Below, in pieces: positions 34,294-48,032 of a stretch of 64,000 nucleotides of DNA (the first letter of the stretch is position 1; each line of letters begins with the position of its first letter). The DNA is from Zygaena filipendulae (taxonomy: Eukaryota; Arthropoda; Insecta; Lepidoptera; Zygaenidae). Location: positions 5,964,501 to 6,028,500 of the forward strand of contig OU015655.1 of assembly GCA_907165275.2 (NCBI GenBank). Reading direction: 5' to 3'. Both the position numbers and the translations under genes were made by a program. The notes beneath the pieces are model-generated. The model did not search any database and had not been told where the DNA came from. It was given only the letters and a program-made list of their open reading frames with translations.

Positions 34294-37200
34294 CTACACT
34301 TTGGGTTTATTCTTAAACAGCTCGTCGACCACCGACGGGTCGGCCAGTGTCGACGTGTCACCAATATTTTTGTCACCTATCGCTATTTTCCTAAGTATTC
34401 GCCTCATGATCTTCCCGGATCTGGTCTTCGGCAGCCCCGGCGCGTACTGGATCACGTCGGGTATGGCGAACGCACCTATCCTTTGCCGAATTAATTTTTT
34501 CAGGCAATCGATAAGGTTGTCGTCGAATTTAACGCCGTCGTTGAGGCTGACGAAGCAATAGAGTGATTCACCTTTGATAGGGTGCGGTTTGGAGACCACC
34601 GCCGCTTCAGAGACTCGGGGCTCCTCGGTGAGCACTCCTTCCACCTCGGCCGTGGACATGAGGTGTCCGGACACGTTCAGCATGTCGTCTATCCGGCCTG
34701 TCACCCACAGCAGGCCGTCCTCGTCGCGTCTCGCACCTAACAACACACAATGTATTGGGAACTATCCTCAGACCGAATAAAAATTAACTTGATACCGTCT
34801 GGAGGGGTTGTTGTAAATTCGTCACATAGTGAATTCGTCACGAGGAAAAATATGTGTAAATTCGTCACAGTTCTAATTTTTTCCAATATATTAATTTTGA
34901 TTGTATAGTAAATTCGTCACAACGTCACATCGTCAAACGGACAGCAGAAAAATTATACAATAAGTAGAATAAAAACGTGGTTAATTTTTCATAATCACAA
35001 CTATTTTAATAATTTACCTTACATGTGCATAAAAATCAAAGTTCTCTAGTAGCTGATTTGCCCAAAACATTACAATTGGCTACTTAACAATTTTTTTGAT
35101 AACAGTGTTAATATAAATAATTCGCATAAATATTTAGTGTACCCACAGCTTCGCTACAGACTTTGCTGTCATAATTATTTTAAATACTTATCAATCGTGA
35201 GCACTTTGTATTTTTATATTTATTAAGTTATTTTTATACAATTAAACAAGGTCAAGGGTCAATAAAAGGTTATCTCTAAAATCGTTACCACACGAATTAT
35301 AACTTTAAATCACACATATCTATACATATAAAATGCTTTGTCCTGAATGACTGATGGATCAACGCACAGCCTAAACCGCTGATCGCAGAGACCTGAAACT
35401 TGGAGGGTGTGTTTTTTGTATGACGTAGGCATCCGATAAGAAAGGATTTTTGAAAATTCAAGCCCTAAGAGGATGAAAAGGGATTGCAAAGTTTGTATGG
35501 AACATTTCCACGGGAACTTCGACATTATCGCGGGTGAAACCACGCGGGACAGCTAGTCTTATATATAACTATACATTAAAGTCACCACTTTGACATTACG
35601 TAATGTATTTCATTTCATTTCATTGTACCTTTCTACCAACTTTTTTTTTCTTTGTTTTATTGTTCCGTTCCATTTTCTAACTAGGTAAAATTTGTATTTT
35701 TTATTTTAAAACAATCTGTTTTCCGAATTTGAAACTAATAGACGAACGAACATAAAATGGGCATAATGATTAAATGTTAATTTTCAGTCCAGTATTTCTC
35801 CTTTGTTTTTTAAAGTAATCTTTATAATTTCAAAATAAAATAACGGCGACACATTGAGTTGAAATTCCGCGTGACGTCACGCCTAGGTACACTTTATACT
35901 TAGTTATGACTAAGTATTTAGTATAGTATTTTTTAATAATTCGAAAAAGCCAAAAGTACGTGTCTATTAGTTTTTTACTGTCTAACTGACGGACTAAATA
36001 GAATTATGATTTATATATCTTGTCATCATGCCCATTATCTATAATTTGCAATTATTTAACTAAACAGTTAAAATAAATATTATATTAAAATTATTTTCAT
36101 TCTAATTACGATTCTCTTTCCTGATCACAAATTTCAAGGGCTCTTCTTGGCTAGGTTTCTCTGTTAGGTCGCACCCGGACAACTCACCATCACCGGTACA
36201 GTAGTATCCGGGGAACTTGGAGAAGTACACCTTCTCGTATCGTTCGTGATTCCCGTAGAGCGTGCGCATGATGCCGGGCCAAGGGCGCGAGAACACCAGG
36301 TATCCTTCACCGGCACCCTCGATCAGCTTGCCATTCTCATCCAACAGGCTCGGCTGGACTCCGAAGAACGGAAACCCCTATGAAGAACAAACCTGGCTAG
36401 TAAGCTGGAAAATAATCTGAAATTACCTAGTAACTTCTGAAAGCAATTCTGAAACTGAGGCGATTCTTATATTTCTTAAAATACTATTTAAGATAGATAA
36501 GGTAGATTGTTTTTGTCGCCTCGGTTATTCTGAATATTATATAAAGTTATCAGGTTCACATGTTGGCAGGGGTACATAGACTATAAGCTTTGTAGGAGTT
36601 CAATAGTAGATTATACACCAAGGGGATAAAGCACTGTTTTATGTCACGGGCGCTACATTGAATCCTGAACATAACGAAGGACTCCAAATTTAACTCCCGA
36701 GCGCAGCGAGGGTGTTATAAGTTAATTCCCGACCAAAGGGAGGGAATTAAGATTGAGTCCTGAGTGCAGTGAGGGATTCAAGCGCCCAAGAAAAAAACAG
36801 TTTTATCCCTGTGGTGTATACTCTACTTTTCTCACATAATGCGAGACAATAAAAAACCAGGCTTAGTAGATCCTATATAGCCACTTCTTTCAGCTGGCGT
36901 GGCCTACTCGATTTGACAAACAAATGAAGTTCGTCTCACTGCGAATCTAGTGGGCCACGGCTTCGGTCTTCGAAAATCGAGTTGGCCGCGCCCGCTGAGA
37001 ACACATTCTGTTTAGCGAAATGAGACGTTATGGACATAGCAATAAGAATTATGAAAGTGAAAATCACATTATTGACCAGCGGGTTATAATGAAATTCAAT
37101 AGAACATTATAACCCGGCTAAAGCCAAGAGATATAATGTCTTGCTTTCGGTAAGGTTTACATGACATATAATTCGGCATTGTCGAGCATGTGGTGTGAAA

Positions 37201-40200
37201 TAGTAGATTATACACCAAGGGGATAAAGCACTGTTTTATGTCACGGGCGCTACATTGAATCCTGAACATAACGAAGGACTCCAAATTTAACTCCCGAGCG
37301 CAGCGAGGGTGTTATAAGTTAATTCCCGACCAAAGGGAGGGAATTAAGATTGAGTCCTGAGTGCAGTGAGGGATTCAAGCGCCCAAGAAAAAAACAGTTT
37401 TATCCCTGTGGTGTATACTCTACTTTTCTCACATAATGCGAGACAATAAAAAACCAGGCTTAGTAGATCCTATATAGCCACTTCTTTCAGCTGGCGTGGC
37501 CTACTCGATTTGACAAACAAATGAAGTTCGTCTCACTGCGAATCTAGTGGGCCACGGCTTCGGTCTTCGAAAATCGAGTTGGCCGAGCCCGCTGAGAACA
37601 CATTCTGTTTAGCGAAATGAGACGTTATGGACATAGCAATAAGAATTATGAAAGTGAAAATCACATTATTGACCAGCGGGTTATAATGAAATTCAATAGA
37701 ACATTATAACCCGGTTAAAGCCAAGAGATATAATGTCTTGCTTTCGGTAAGGTTTACATGACATATAATTCGGCATTGTCGAGCATGTGGTGTGAAAATG
37801 GTTTTTTTTTTTACTGTACTAAAAATAATAATAATTTTGATACGTATATTCTTCGAGATAAACTGAACAAAATAAAATAAAAAATACAAATTTTGAATTT
37901 AAAAAAGAATGTCATAAATTCATATTTAGAATACAAAAGTACAAATAAAAAAAAGTAGATATTAAAAATGAGGGAGCATATTATTATCATAACGAGTGGC
38001 ATAAAGCCGCTTCGTTATAAAGTTATGATACTATGTGGTAGGTAGTAGGTGACCTATATGTACATATTTTTCTGTTGGGTCGCTTATAAATAATCTTGCA
38101 ATAGACTGGTTTTTAAACGTGTCTAGTTATTATTACGCCCATTTCGAAAGATTATATAAAATAAAATAAAAATCACAAATATCTTTATTGATTAATATCA
38201 AACCTAGGATCATTTACAATCGTCACAATAATAATTTAATTTACATCAGGCAAAATATCGGGGGGCACGGCATGCAGTGCCCCCGCCAAGACGAGTCAAG
38301 CAAAGTGCAAGGGCTTTTGAATCCTTATAACTTGGGTTGGATTATACCGGATAAAACAAAATTCTCGGGATTAAACATGTAAAGTTTTAATGGCATAGCT
38401 CTTATAGTTTTGATTTTATTTATTTCTAAAAACCCTGATTTCGTCACTGACACATTGATGATCATCAAAATTCTTAGGGTATTTCATAATGTCCTAGAAA
38501 GTTGTTTGGCATGTAAGCTAGTATTAGTGCACAAACAACAAAAAATTATAAAACTTGTAATTTTTATCCCCCAACCTCGTAAACTAGGGGATGGAAGTTT
38601 GTATGAGACTTCCGCAATTTTGACGGTAGAGGTCTGAAAATTAAGCTTGAGAAAATTTATATAGGAACTCCTTGTTATTATAAACAATGAAAAAATGTAA
38701 AAAAGGAAAAAATATTGTCACAAGCAAGTTACAAAAAGAAGTGAAATCCCACCAAAAACATTTTCATGTAAAATGTTGCTAAGTCGAGACCGCCAAACTT
38801 CTAACCCTACACGCCCTAACTAATTGGTTTGTCGCGCGATGGAGGTGCCATGAGTAAGTTTGTTTTATTTATTTTTTTGTTTTCAAGTATAGTGGACGAA
38901 TGGCGAGTCTGTACGTACTACTACTATACTAGGCCTAAATTCACCTACTCTACACTTTAGTCAAAATATGTGGCTTGGCTGTTTTTTACTACAAGAACTT
39001 GTATAACAGAAAAGTAATGAACAGTGAATTAATTTTACCGTAAGGAAAAAAGTGGTTATATAAAAACGTTTCATGCGGGTGAAACAGCGGGGCACAGCTA
39101 GTATTTTCATATAGGTAATAAGAAATATTGTCTATGTATATTAGATAATTACATATTTTTGTATGAGAAATTTAAATCTTTCTATATTAGGTATATAATT
39201 ATACAATATAATAGGCAAAAATATAAAAAAAAAACTGCTTAAAACGTTTGTAACCTTTGAACTGGTCTCTACTTGCCTTGCATTTTATCATTTATAATAT
39301 GGTCTTAACAGGTGTCAACAAAAACTAAGGTGAACAAAGATAATTGACGTACAGTCACATACTTTGATTATTGCAGTCAAGGTTTTGAGTAAATTGGTTG
39401 AAATATAACGATAATAATTGTTGGAATTATTGGAAAACTAAAGCCGCCTACGTTGTCATGGGTACTGAAAAGGGCATTTTTAACCCCGGGATTCCCGCGG
39501 GAACTCCGAAAATAACGCAGGTAAAAACCACGGGGAACCGCAAGATAAAGATAAACGACTCACAGCTGCGCCCGGTTTCATCGGCGTGGCGCCTGGCAGG
39601 CTAGTGACCACGTGACCGCCCGTCTCGGTCTGCCAGAATGTGTCCACGACTGAGCACCGCCCGCTCCCGACCAGCTTGTAGTACCACAACCAAGCTTCGG
39701 GGTTGATGGGCTCGCCCACGCTGCCCAGCACGCGCAATGTTTTCAAGTCGTGCCTGACGCCGGAAATACAAAGTCAAAGTAAGTCGAACAAATTATTTTT
39801 AAGTTGAGTTAAGTTAAGTTGAGTTTAATGTGTGACTGTTTTTGATGTCATCAGTATAATTACAATAATTACGACAGCACCCAAAGAATGATGCGTGAAA
39901 TCGCTTGTGTCTGTGTGTCTACTTATTATTACGTCGTCGGCATATTCTATAATTGGTCCGTTTGTGTGAATGTCGAGGACAGTCCCCTAAGCCAAGTTGG
40001 CAATCTATAAATAATCGTTTATTCTTATAAAAACTATGGAACGAATTCGTCATATCACGTGGTCACGTAAATTAGTACAATCGAAAGTCAAGTTTTGTGT
40101 GACCACGTGACATGACGATTCGTCCTTTAATTTTACTATGCGGTAACGATTGTTTATTATCAACTTGGCTAAGGGGGCAGGACAGAAAATGCGTTGTAAT

Positions 40201-43200
40201 TACGTTTCGCGCATTGTAAGTCGATACCATTTAACTCTCTGTTGTCGTCACTGTTCAAACCCGGTTCCAGCACGTAGAGCAACAGTAGTATTTTATGTCA
40301 CCGGCATCCTTACTACATACTCGTAATATGATAAACGCGAAAGTTTGTTTTTTTTTTGTTACGCTTTCACGCCTTCACGGCTCAACCGATCATCATAAAA
40401 TTTTGCTTACACGTTGTCAGGAGTACACAGAAGGACATAGGGTACTTTTATCCCTGAATTCCCATGGGAACTCCGTAATTACCGCGGGTGAAAACGCGAG
40501 GAACAGCATTACAATAGAAAAAGCCAGATTGCAAATAAATGAACTATTCAACTTGCCTGTGACATATAGATAACCTGAGTACATTTTTTCTCTGTCACAT
40601 AGGTCAAGTTTATTTTAGTTAGTATATTTATGGAAAATTGTTAAACTTATTACACATCTCTTGTTAGGCTCATTCGCCACATAAACAGTCAAAGCGAAGC
40701 GACAAATTTTCCACAAGTAAGAACGCTAGCAACAAGCCTATAGATATAATCAGTGAATGCATCATCTGTTTATAATTTGTATTTACTCACATTTTAACAT
40801 GGTCGTCTCCAAATTTCATAAGAGCTCTGATAGCAGTCGGTGCTGTATAGAACTGAGACACTTTGTACTTCTCAATGAGTGACCAGTAGCGGTCATTGTC
40901 CGGATAAAAGGGCGTGCCTTCGAACTGCAATAAATATGAAACAACAAATTGGGTAAACTTTATTCAAAACCCAAAGAAAATTGAATCATTGGGTTTTATG
41001 GCTCGTCAAACAGATCATCAAAGACAACAATATCAATTTTGATCTGCAAAAGATGTAGATAAGTATAACAATAATAATTATTATAATTTATTATTTAGGT
41101 CCGTGGTTCCACTCGGGATTCCTTTGGAAACGCTTTGTTCCGGGATAAAAGTGTCCTATATGTTACTTAGGGAAACTGTAGCTTTCTTTGATCTTTTTTT
41201 AGGATAGGTCATAATTTTATAATTTATGAAGCTTAAAAATTTTGTACATTTTATCGTCCTATAACCATGTTTTCATAACATTTTCAAAAACGGGAGCGAT
41301 GTTACGAAAGTGGTAAAAACTAAAAGCTCGAATGAGGTTGTGTATGTGTAATATATGTATGTATACACACTATTTGCACCTGAATTATCTAAAAACAACT
41401 TGAATGGTATGGTTGTGCAATATACATATACACTACATGCGCTGACCGGGACCTAGCCCGGTGCACTCCAGGAATCTCCAACTTACCACAACCGATGTAG
41501 CGGCGTTGGCTAAAGGCGCGTACACAACGTACGTATGACCAGTGATCCAGCCCACATCGGCGGTGCACCAGTAGATGTCTTTGTCGCGATAATCGAACAC
41601 GTAGCGGAATGTAGACGTCGCGTATAGGAGGTAGCCCGCGGTGGTGTGCAACACGCCCTTGGGCTTGCCGGTTGAGCCGCTGTTGACAACAGATCATCAT
41701 ACGCCTCTAATAACCCCACATATTATACAACTACTTTTTCCCCACATTAAGCTTTAAGCTTGTGTCATGGAAACCAAGCAAACAATATTCCACACATTTA
41801 TTACCTTTGTTCATCACACAAAGTCACCTCATATTGGGAAGATTTTAAATAAAGCCGAATGCAGAAAAAGTGAGGTAAATGGGTACCATTTGACTCTGCT
41901 GTGGACTGCAGTCACTTTTTAACCTTTTTTTGACCCAGTGATCAAACAATAGCATTTATATGCCTATTTTGCCGACGTAATGACTGGACTACAAGGACCA
42001 AACGTTCAATATAACAGAATTTCGACCGCGCCAATTGCGCAATCTATGACTTATAAAACGAGTGTATTATAGAATAATTAATCACCTCGTGTATAACATG
42101 AATAGAGGGTCTTCAGCGTTCATCCACTCCGGTGGACAGATAGTAGACTGCTCGTCGATAAAATCGTCCCACCAAACGTCTCTGTCGTCGTTCCACTTGT
42201 ACTGCACAACAAACCGCTCGTTACCGAATAATTACTTCACTGTATAATAAGACAATTATATCCATGTCTAATGTCTATACCTACATATAAAGTGCTTTGT
42301 CCTTAATGACTGATGGATCAACACACAGCCTAAACCGCTGATCGTAGACATGAACACAAAAATAAATTACAGAACTTATACCTCAGGTTTCCGCTAAAAA
42401 TTCCCATAAGCAAATCATGTTCATTACCAGGGACTTGACGTCATCAGGTAAGTCACCGCACGGTGTCACTCGCTTCAGATGTGAGACGACCACGCACATA
42501 TCGACTTTGTGATTATGCATCTTCATAGCTTTCTCCATAGCTTCATCACAGGTTTTCTTTAGGACCAAAAGTTTTTCTCCGCGCCACGCACCGTCGGCTG
42601 TTACTAGTACCTTCGCTTTGCAATCAGACATGCGGTCTGCCAGGGAATCGGAGGAGAATCCGGCGAACTGCAACAAAATAGCTGTACTCACCAATGTGCA
42701 TATAATGGCGACACGTTGTGTTTAGAGCAAGTTTAGACTGTCCCGTTAGTTGGATCACTAGAGTATTTAACCAAGGAGACACCATGTAACCTGTTGAACT
42801 TAAAGAGTCTACCACTTTTGGTGAGACACACGCCATCGGTCACAAGTCAATTATGAAACAAACTTTAATACACGATCGAGTGTGAATTCACCGTGCTCTT
42901 ATAGGTACGTATTTTTGATAGAGGCAATAGTCTATCAATGGCTCACCTTAGAAAATTAACCAACATTCTTATAAATTGAATAAAGTAATAGGTAATAGAA
43001 AGAGTTTAGTACCTATATCGAACATAGTGCAAAACAAATTAAGTCAAGATTTAATTGTACTTACGTATACCGCTAGTAGGTACAAACCGTTAGTTTACTA
43101 AACAACGGTTTTTACAATTTCACAGTACCTATATATACTTAGATAGGTATACATATATATTTAAGGCGAATAAGGAGATATCTTACGATAACGGAGTGGA

Positions 43201-45044
43201 CGGCGCCGATCCTGGCGCAGGCGAGCATGCACACAACGGTCTCCATGATCATGGGCATGTATATAGACACGCGGTCTCCTTTACCCACGCCGTTATCCCT
43301 CAGTGCGTTGGCGAACTGACACACCTGGTCCATCAACTTGCGGTAAGTCACCCGGCTGTAGTCGTCCGGATGATTTCCCTCCCTACACACGAACAGGTAT
43401 AATCAAGTCACTGCAGCAGACGAAAAGTAAGTAGTTGGGCATTTATGAGTTTGAACTGTATCAATATTGCAATAAGATTCAACGTAACCGACCGGTCGTC
43501 TATCTTGCCAACATGGACTGACATGGACTTCTGCTTCAAAGGGTAGATATGTTGTATCCCCTGCACATAAATCCTTGTCGTAATATGTCGTATGACCGAT
43601 AGACTTAATGCGGATTTATATAGTCTAAAGTAGAAAGATTTACGTAACATACTGAAATATGTACTCATTTACCTATAGGTACTGCAAACATAATAGGTAT
43701 CTTGTTTTGAAGATAAAATTTTATAGCATGATTTATCTACGTTTATTTATCAAGTGTTTCAGTTATAGTTAGTGGTAACTGCAAGGTAAGTAGCAAAATA
43801 ATTCCAATTCTTATTACATTAATAGCTACTTATTTCACTGCAAGTAGGTGATGAAGGTACCAAACGGATAAGGTAGCATACCTACGCGTTGAATTAATTT
43901 ACTTTATTTCAAAATTGAAGTACCTATGCAAACAGATTACTGCGTGTAACCAAACGGAAACTTCGGATTTCACTTTTACCATTATCTAATTGGCAAAGAA
44001 TTTACGAAACGCAAACTTTACCCATTTATACAAAGACAGTGGAGTCAGTTTTATTTTTAATTAATGTAAAACCCAACCTAGGCAAGTAGAAAGGGAAAAG
44101 AAAAATCTTTCCTTCTGTAGCATTTTCGGTTTCAATCACAGAATTACAATATTATAGGTACCAACTCATGCACCTAAATATACCATGTGTCAGTGGTTCT
44201 AATATTTTTCATTATAAATCCAAGCGTAAAATTCTTTATATCATCTCTTGGTTACAACTATGATAAATTGTTATGCTAGAAATGAACTACAGTAACCGCG
44301 AAATTGCTAATTAACTTTAATTATCTAATGAGTAGGTGCGTAGAGACAGTATAACCGTATCTGAAAGCGGTAAGATGCGAGTAAACAGAGCAGTGTATAA
44401 TGTAGCTTATAGACCAAATCTAGTCGAGGTTGTTGATGGAAGTGAAAAAATAAAACTGGAACAAAAAATTAACAAGACCTTCTAGGTTGAAATATCGCTT
44501 TGCGTTAGTGTATAGGCATATATACCTATGTAATAGGTCATTAATTCTAAAAATATGATTACCTAATAAAAATTAGGAGAATTATTAATGAGCATTATGT
44601 AAAAGACGTAAATAAAATGGGCCACCCAGACAGGTAATGAATAAAATCAATAAGTTCGCGCGCGCGGGCTCAGTGCAGTAACCGCTCAGCTGGCTATCGA
44701 TTCAACGACGATTCAACGACGGGAAACAGAAACACTGCTTACCAGTAATATGCGATTTTATCGCCATGCCCATTCCTCACGTTCCGGTCGAGTAAATTGA
44801 AGCAAACGTTGGTAACAGCTCCTTCCATCCATTTAACAAATATTTTCCCATTATTTATGTCAAAGTTGTACGTTACAAAATTGCCAGGCTGAGCCGGGGT
44901 CTGCCAATGGAATTCGTTCAATATCTCCGACCAGAAACCCTCGGGATCGTCGAGTGATTTTTTGTGCATCTCCTTGTATTTGTCGAAGGACGGCAGGCGC
45001 GACTTCTCGATGACATGTTCGTTCGGTTGGTACAGGCGCAACAT
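34294..45044 (-). CDS. AcCoAS: Acetyl-coenzyme A synthetase, ACSS2-type (complete, 9 exons)
   Basis: This enzyme ligates acetate to CoA with ATP through acetyl-AMP, supplying acetyl-CoA for lipid synthesis and histone acetylation. Exons on the minus strand are 45044-44743, 43382-43187, 42667-42428, 42201-42086, 41679-41487, 40924-40791, 39753-39564, 36377-36188 and 34736-34294 (TAG). All phases join into 667 aa, the normal length. Signatures of the adenylate-forming family are intact: the phosphate loop [10 protein letters not shown] at 285-294; [10 protein letters not shown] at 406-415; [10 protein letters not shown] at 431-440; YCTGD at 516-520; [12 protein letters not shown] at 534-545; and [11 protein letters not shown] at 623-633 with catalytic Lys629, the residue deacetylated by sirtuins in related enzymes. 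The N-terminal ~100 residues hold the ACAS_N-type segment ending GDKIAYYW. No mitochondrial presequence is evident, so a cytosolic/nuclear enzyme is likely. The ATG at 45044 is the first in frame after the upstream stop. Introns are large and repeat-filled, and intron 8 holds a 597-bp tandem duplication. Confidence 0.95.
35319..35556 (+). mobile_element. Helitron-like element, full length (238 bp)
   Basis: It starts TCTATACATATAAAATGCTT and ends CACGCGGGACAGCTAG. It is nearly the same as 58332-58570. A 5' fragment of the same subfamily is at 42274-42350. It lies in intron 8 of acetyl-CoA synthetase. Confidence 0.8.
35840..36036 (-). mobile_element. MITE, CRE-bearing family, truncated
   Basis: It carries CACATTGAGTTGAAATTCCG, GCGTGACGTCACGCC, the TGACGGACTAAATAGAAT end and ATCATGCCC. 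The left end is missing. It is ~150 bp from exon 8 of acetyl-CoA synthetase. Confidence 0.75.
36604..37797. repeat. 597-bp direct tandem duplication
   Basis: Bases 36604-37200 and 37201-37797 are two almost identical copies, with single-base differences such as GCCGCGCC versus GCCGAGCC. Each unit begins with a ~225-bp inverted-repeat element: TATACACCAAGGGGATAAAG on one side, TTTTATCCCTGTGGTGTATA on the other. Each also holds a hairpin (GGGTTATAATG / CATTATAACCC). It lies in intron 7 of acetyl-CoA synthetase. Confidence 0.9.
39984..40178. mobile_element. Palindromic MITE, CTTGGCTAAGGGG family
   Basis: The ends are CCCCTAAGCCAAGTTGGCAA and the inverse, TCAACTTGGCTAAGGGG. The core holds CACGTGGTCACG and GACCACGTGACATGACG as facing copies. 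It is in intron 6 of acetyl-CoA synthetase. Confidence 0.8.
40315..40508 (+). mobile_element. Helitron-like fragment
   Basis: It carries TTTGTTACGCTTTCACGCC, TCAACCGATCATCATAAAAT and ends CGCGGGTGAAAACGCGAGGA. It lies in intron 6 of acetyl-CoA synthetase. Confidence 0.55.
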
Positions 45045-45540
45045 TGCGACGTCGTGCGGCGCGGCGTGCTGGCGCTGCGATGCGGGCGGGCTACCGTGGC
45101 GGTGCACAACAACGACCGACTAACTTCCTGAATGAACGGTTGACCGTTGACTGCCGATGCTTTTGACGTCGGCCACGAGTCGCTCGAGGCTTGCTCCGGT
45201 GTGCTCAACGATCGCGGACCGAGGTGTGAATGACGCACTCGTGCCTCGCGCGTGCGCACGAGCTGCGCTCGCCGCTCTGCTATCGCTACACTTCATCGGT
45301 GGTTTTCCGTGAACGCTGGATATATGTTTAGCACTTGCAGGTCACAGTCACACGACCTGTGTGTCACTATATCTATAGCCAATCTCCGTGAAGATAATAA
45401 TTGGAAAAAATCTGATATAGGTATTATGTAAGTATATAAAAATCGGTCGTATTTTTTTATAACCCTAAGAGTATGTATTATATTATCTGTGCCCTAGGTG
45501 AAAGGGTAGCCCTCTCCGGAGCTTTTTATTTTTAATTTTT
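45045..45540 (-). promoter_or_regulatory. 5' flank of acetyl-CoA synthetase
   Basis: This ~250 bp GC-rich stretch directly upstream of the ATG probably holds the promoter and 5' UTR. It is inferred from position and composition; no TATA box or clear sterol-response element was picked out by eye. Confidence 0.35.
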
Positions 45541-45710
45541 TGGCAAAACTTTACTTTGGAATTCCTGCAGGAATTGTGAAACTCACGCGGGTGAAACCGC
45601 GGGGCACAGCTAGTAATTTTATATTTTGGCAAAACTTTACTTTGGAGTTCCTGCGGGACTTCTGAAACTCACGCGGGTGAAACCGCGGGGCACAGCTAGT
45701 AATTTTATAT
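45538..45710 (+). repeat. Tandem duplicate of a Helitron-like 3' end, ~86 bp unit
   Basis: TTTTGGCAAAACTTTACTTT through CCGCGGGGCACAGCTAGTAA occurs twice in direct succession with a few differences. Confidence 0.85.
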
Positions 45711-47612
45711 AAGAAATTCTCATTAGCTCCTTTACCTAAACCTTGGGCCAACAATGCCAAGCGAATTAATGTTTGGCAAAGGCTCTACAAAATATGTAGA
45801 TCGTAACTAACATTCTCTTCGTATGGTGCAATAGAATACAATGTTTTAGGTACCTACAAAAATACAGGCGCTACGACAGTAATGGAAATCTATGCGGAAT
45901 TGCGGACGCATAATTATAAGTAGGTACCTATAATAATAATATACAAAATTAATGGAACTATTGTTCAAGTAATATAATTGCATAATCATGAGAAAATTGG
46001 CGAGAATCTGACGAGAATACTCAGGGAGAATTTTACCTATTTATCTTTTATTTGACACCCTTGACGGTGGTAGAAATATTTAATATTTTAAATATATTAT
46101 TATACATTAGCAAAGTCCCAGATTTGATTGTAGCTGTGGTACTGGATGTTAGGTTAAATGAGGAAAATATTTTAGGAACTTATTCGATTCTAGTCTGAAA
46201 TATACAAAAATACATAACGTTATTTTTTTTTACCTGATTAATCCTATAAAAACGTTTCATTCAAGAAAATTGAGCGCGTATGAAACGAAATTGAGTATAT
46301 TTCTATTTGTTATATATAAACATAAATATAATCAAACACTTGTATATGTCCTTTGTTTAAAATTATATATTGTTATATTCCATGGTATTAAATAAATAAT
46401 AAAATAGTCACTTTTAAAGCATAACTTATTAATTTGTTTAAGGTATAAAAAGATCATATTTTTACAATTTAGCGTCGTATTATAGATAAAGATAAAAGGA
46501 TAGGATAGGGTATACCTACTATAGAATTCGGATAGACGTAACTATTTTTAGGAATCACGACCAATTTATTGTCAATACCTACTATTTGGACAGTAATATA
46601 ATAAATAATTATCAGGTACGTATGTGAAATGTTACTGGTATTAATTACATAATCAATACTTTTAATGCGATAGTTTCACACCATAACATTTGTTTCGCAT
46701 CCGTTTTAATGTGTATTACAAAAATAATAAGAAATACAATATTTAGCTCAAAATTTTAATTAGGGTCGATTTCGCTTTTCAGATAAGGGCTATTAACCTG
46801 AGATTAAGAAAATGAGACAAGGCATAAAAAATCACGTCATGTGGTATGACGAACGACGGTCGAAGGTTGTACGCACAGTTGGTTTGGTAAAACCATGCAA
46901 AAATGGAATGGAGGTTTCGTTTGGACAAAGCAATACAATTTGATTGATTAAATCGACTGAATAAGCAGAACATAATGGAAAAAAGAACTGTTACTTTATG
47001 TTCAAGGTCAACGGTAAAATGGGATTTTTATAGTTGATTGAAAACAATGAAATCACCTAACTCTGTAACTATAACAAATAACAATAACCATCCTCACATT
47101 AATAAGATTTATGTAGAGCGATAGCGAAGATAAAAAAAAAAACATTTTTTTAGTCATTTATAACAAAGTAGCACCTAAGTTAGTTAAACCCAGAAAATTG
47201 GATTATTTTGAGTATGGTAACTATTTTATTCCATTACACCTTCGAATTGAAAACAAAATTGCTGATCATATTATTATCAGCAATTTGTTTTCATTATTTG
47301 GTTAACTAATTAGTTTCTTAATTGCACTATCATATAGATCTTTACATTAGTTTTCACTTTTCAACAATAAGTCAAATCACAAAAATCACAAACGGAAACT
47401 AAAATGGATCTGGAAAATGGATCAAATGAGAATAAACGAATTGTTTAGTATTTATTACAAAAGAGTAAAATAATACTTTTTCTCTTGCATTCGACTTATA
47501 GTCGTTTTCCAAATAGGTGGATGAAGATTAAATTGGATTCTAACGAGAAAGTAGATACATAAGGTACATAATATCTGAAGCGTATTGTGATGAATAGTAT
47601 ATTTCATTATAA
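45711..47612. other. AT-rich intergenic spacer
   Basis: No gene, RNA or bounded repeat could be supported. Confidence 0.4.
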
Positions 47613-47722
47613 GTGCGGAAAGCCTGTCATTGCAAAGAGTTCCGACATATGTCTACCCGAGCCGAGGCGCAGCCGAAGGTGAGGGTTGACAGTCGGAACT
47701 AGTTGCAATGACGGTTCCGCAC
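47613..47722. repeat. 110-bp hairpin element
   Basis: Ends GTGCGGAAAGCCTGTCATTG and CAATGACGGTTCCGCAC are inverted, with a second inverted pair GAGTTCCGAC / GTCGGAACT inside. Confidence 0.75.
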
Positions 47723-47735
47723 GTGTACTGAACAA

Positions 47736-48032
47736 CTATTTTTAATACAGTTGCGAAAAAAATGAAGAAATTTAATAAAATATCAAAAACACCACAAACT
47801 CAACTAAGTTCCAACTGTGATCAAGAGATGGCGCTAGTCGTATTAGTAATGCGAAACGTACGTTTCGCAATGCAAAAAGTGTGTCAAAGTCGTGTCGCCA
47901 TTTGACAGTTGGCAAAGAGAACGCACGAGTTCGGGAAAGGTAAACAAAAAGCTCGAGTATGTAATAGCCCACATCCCGAACGCTAAACGTCCCTGCAATA
48001 CGCCACTTTTTGAGCAACTGTATTAAAAATAG
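47736..48032. mobile_element. MITE with 19-bp perfect TIR
   Basis: Both ends are CTATTTTTAATACAGTTGC (one inverted), enclosing ~260 bp without coding capacity. Confidence 0.85.
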
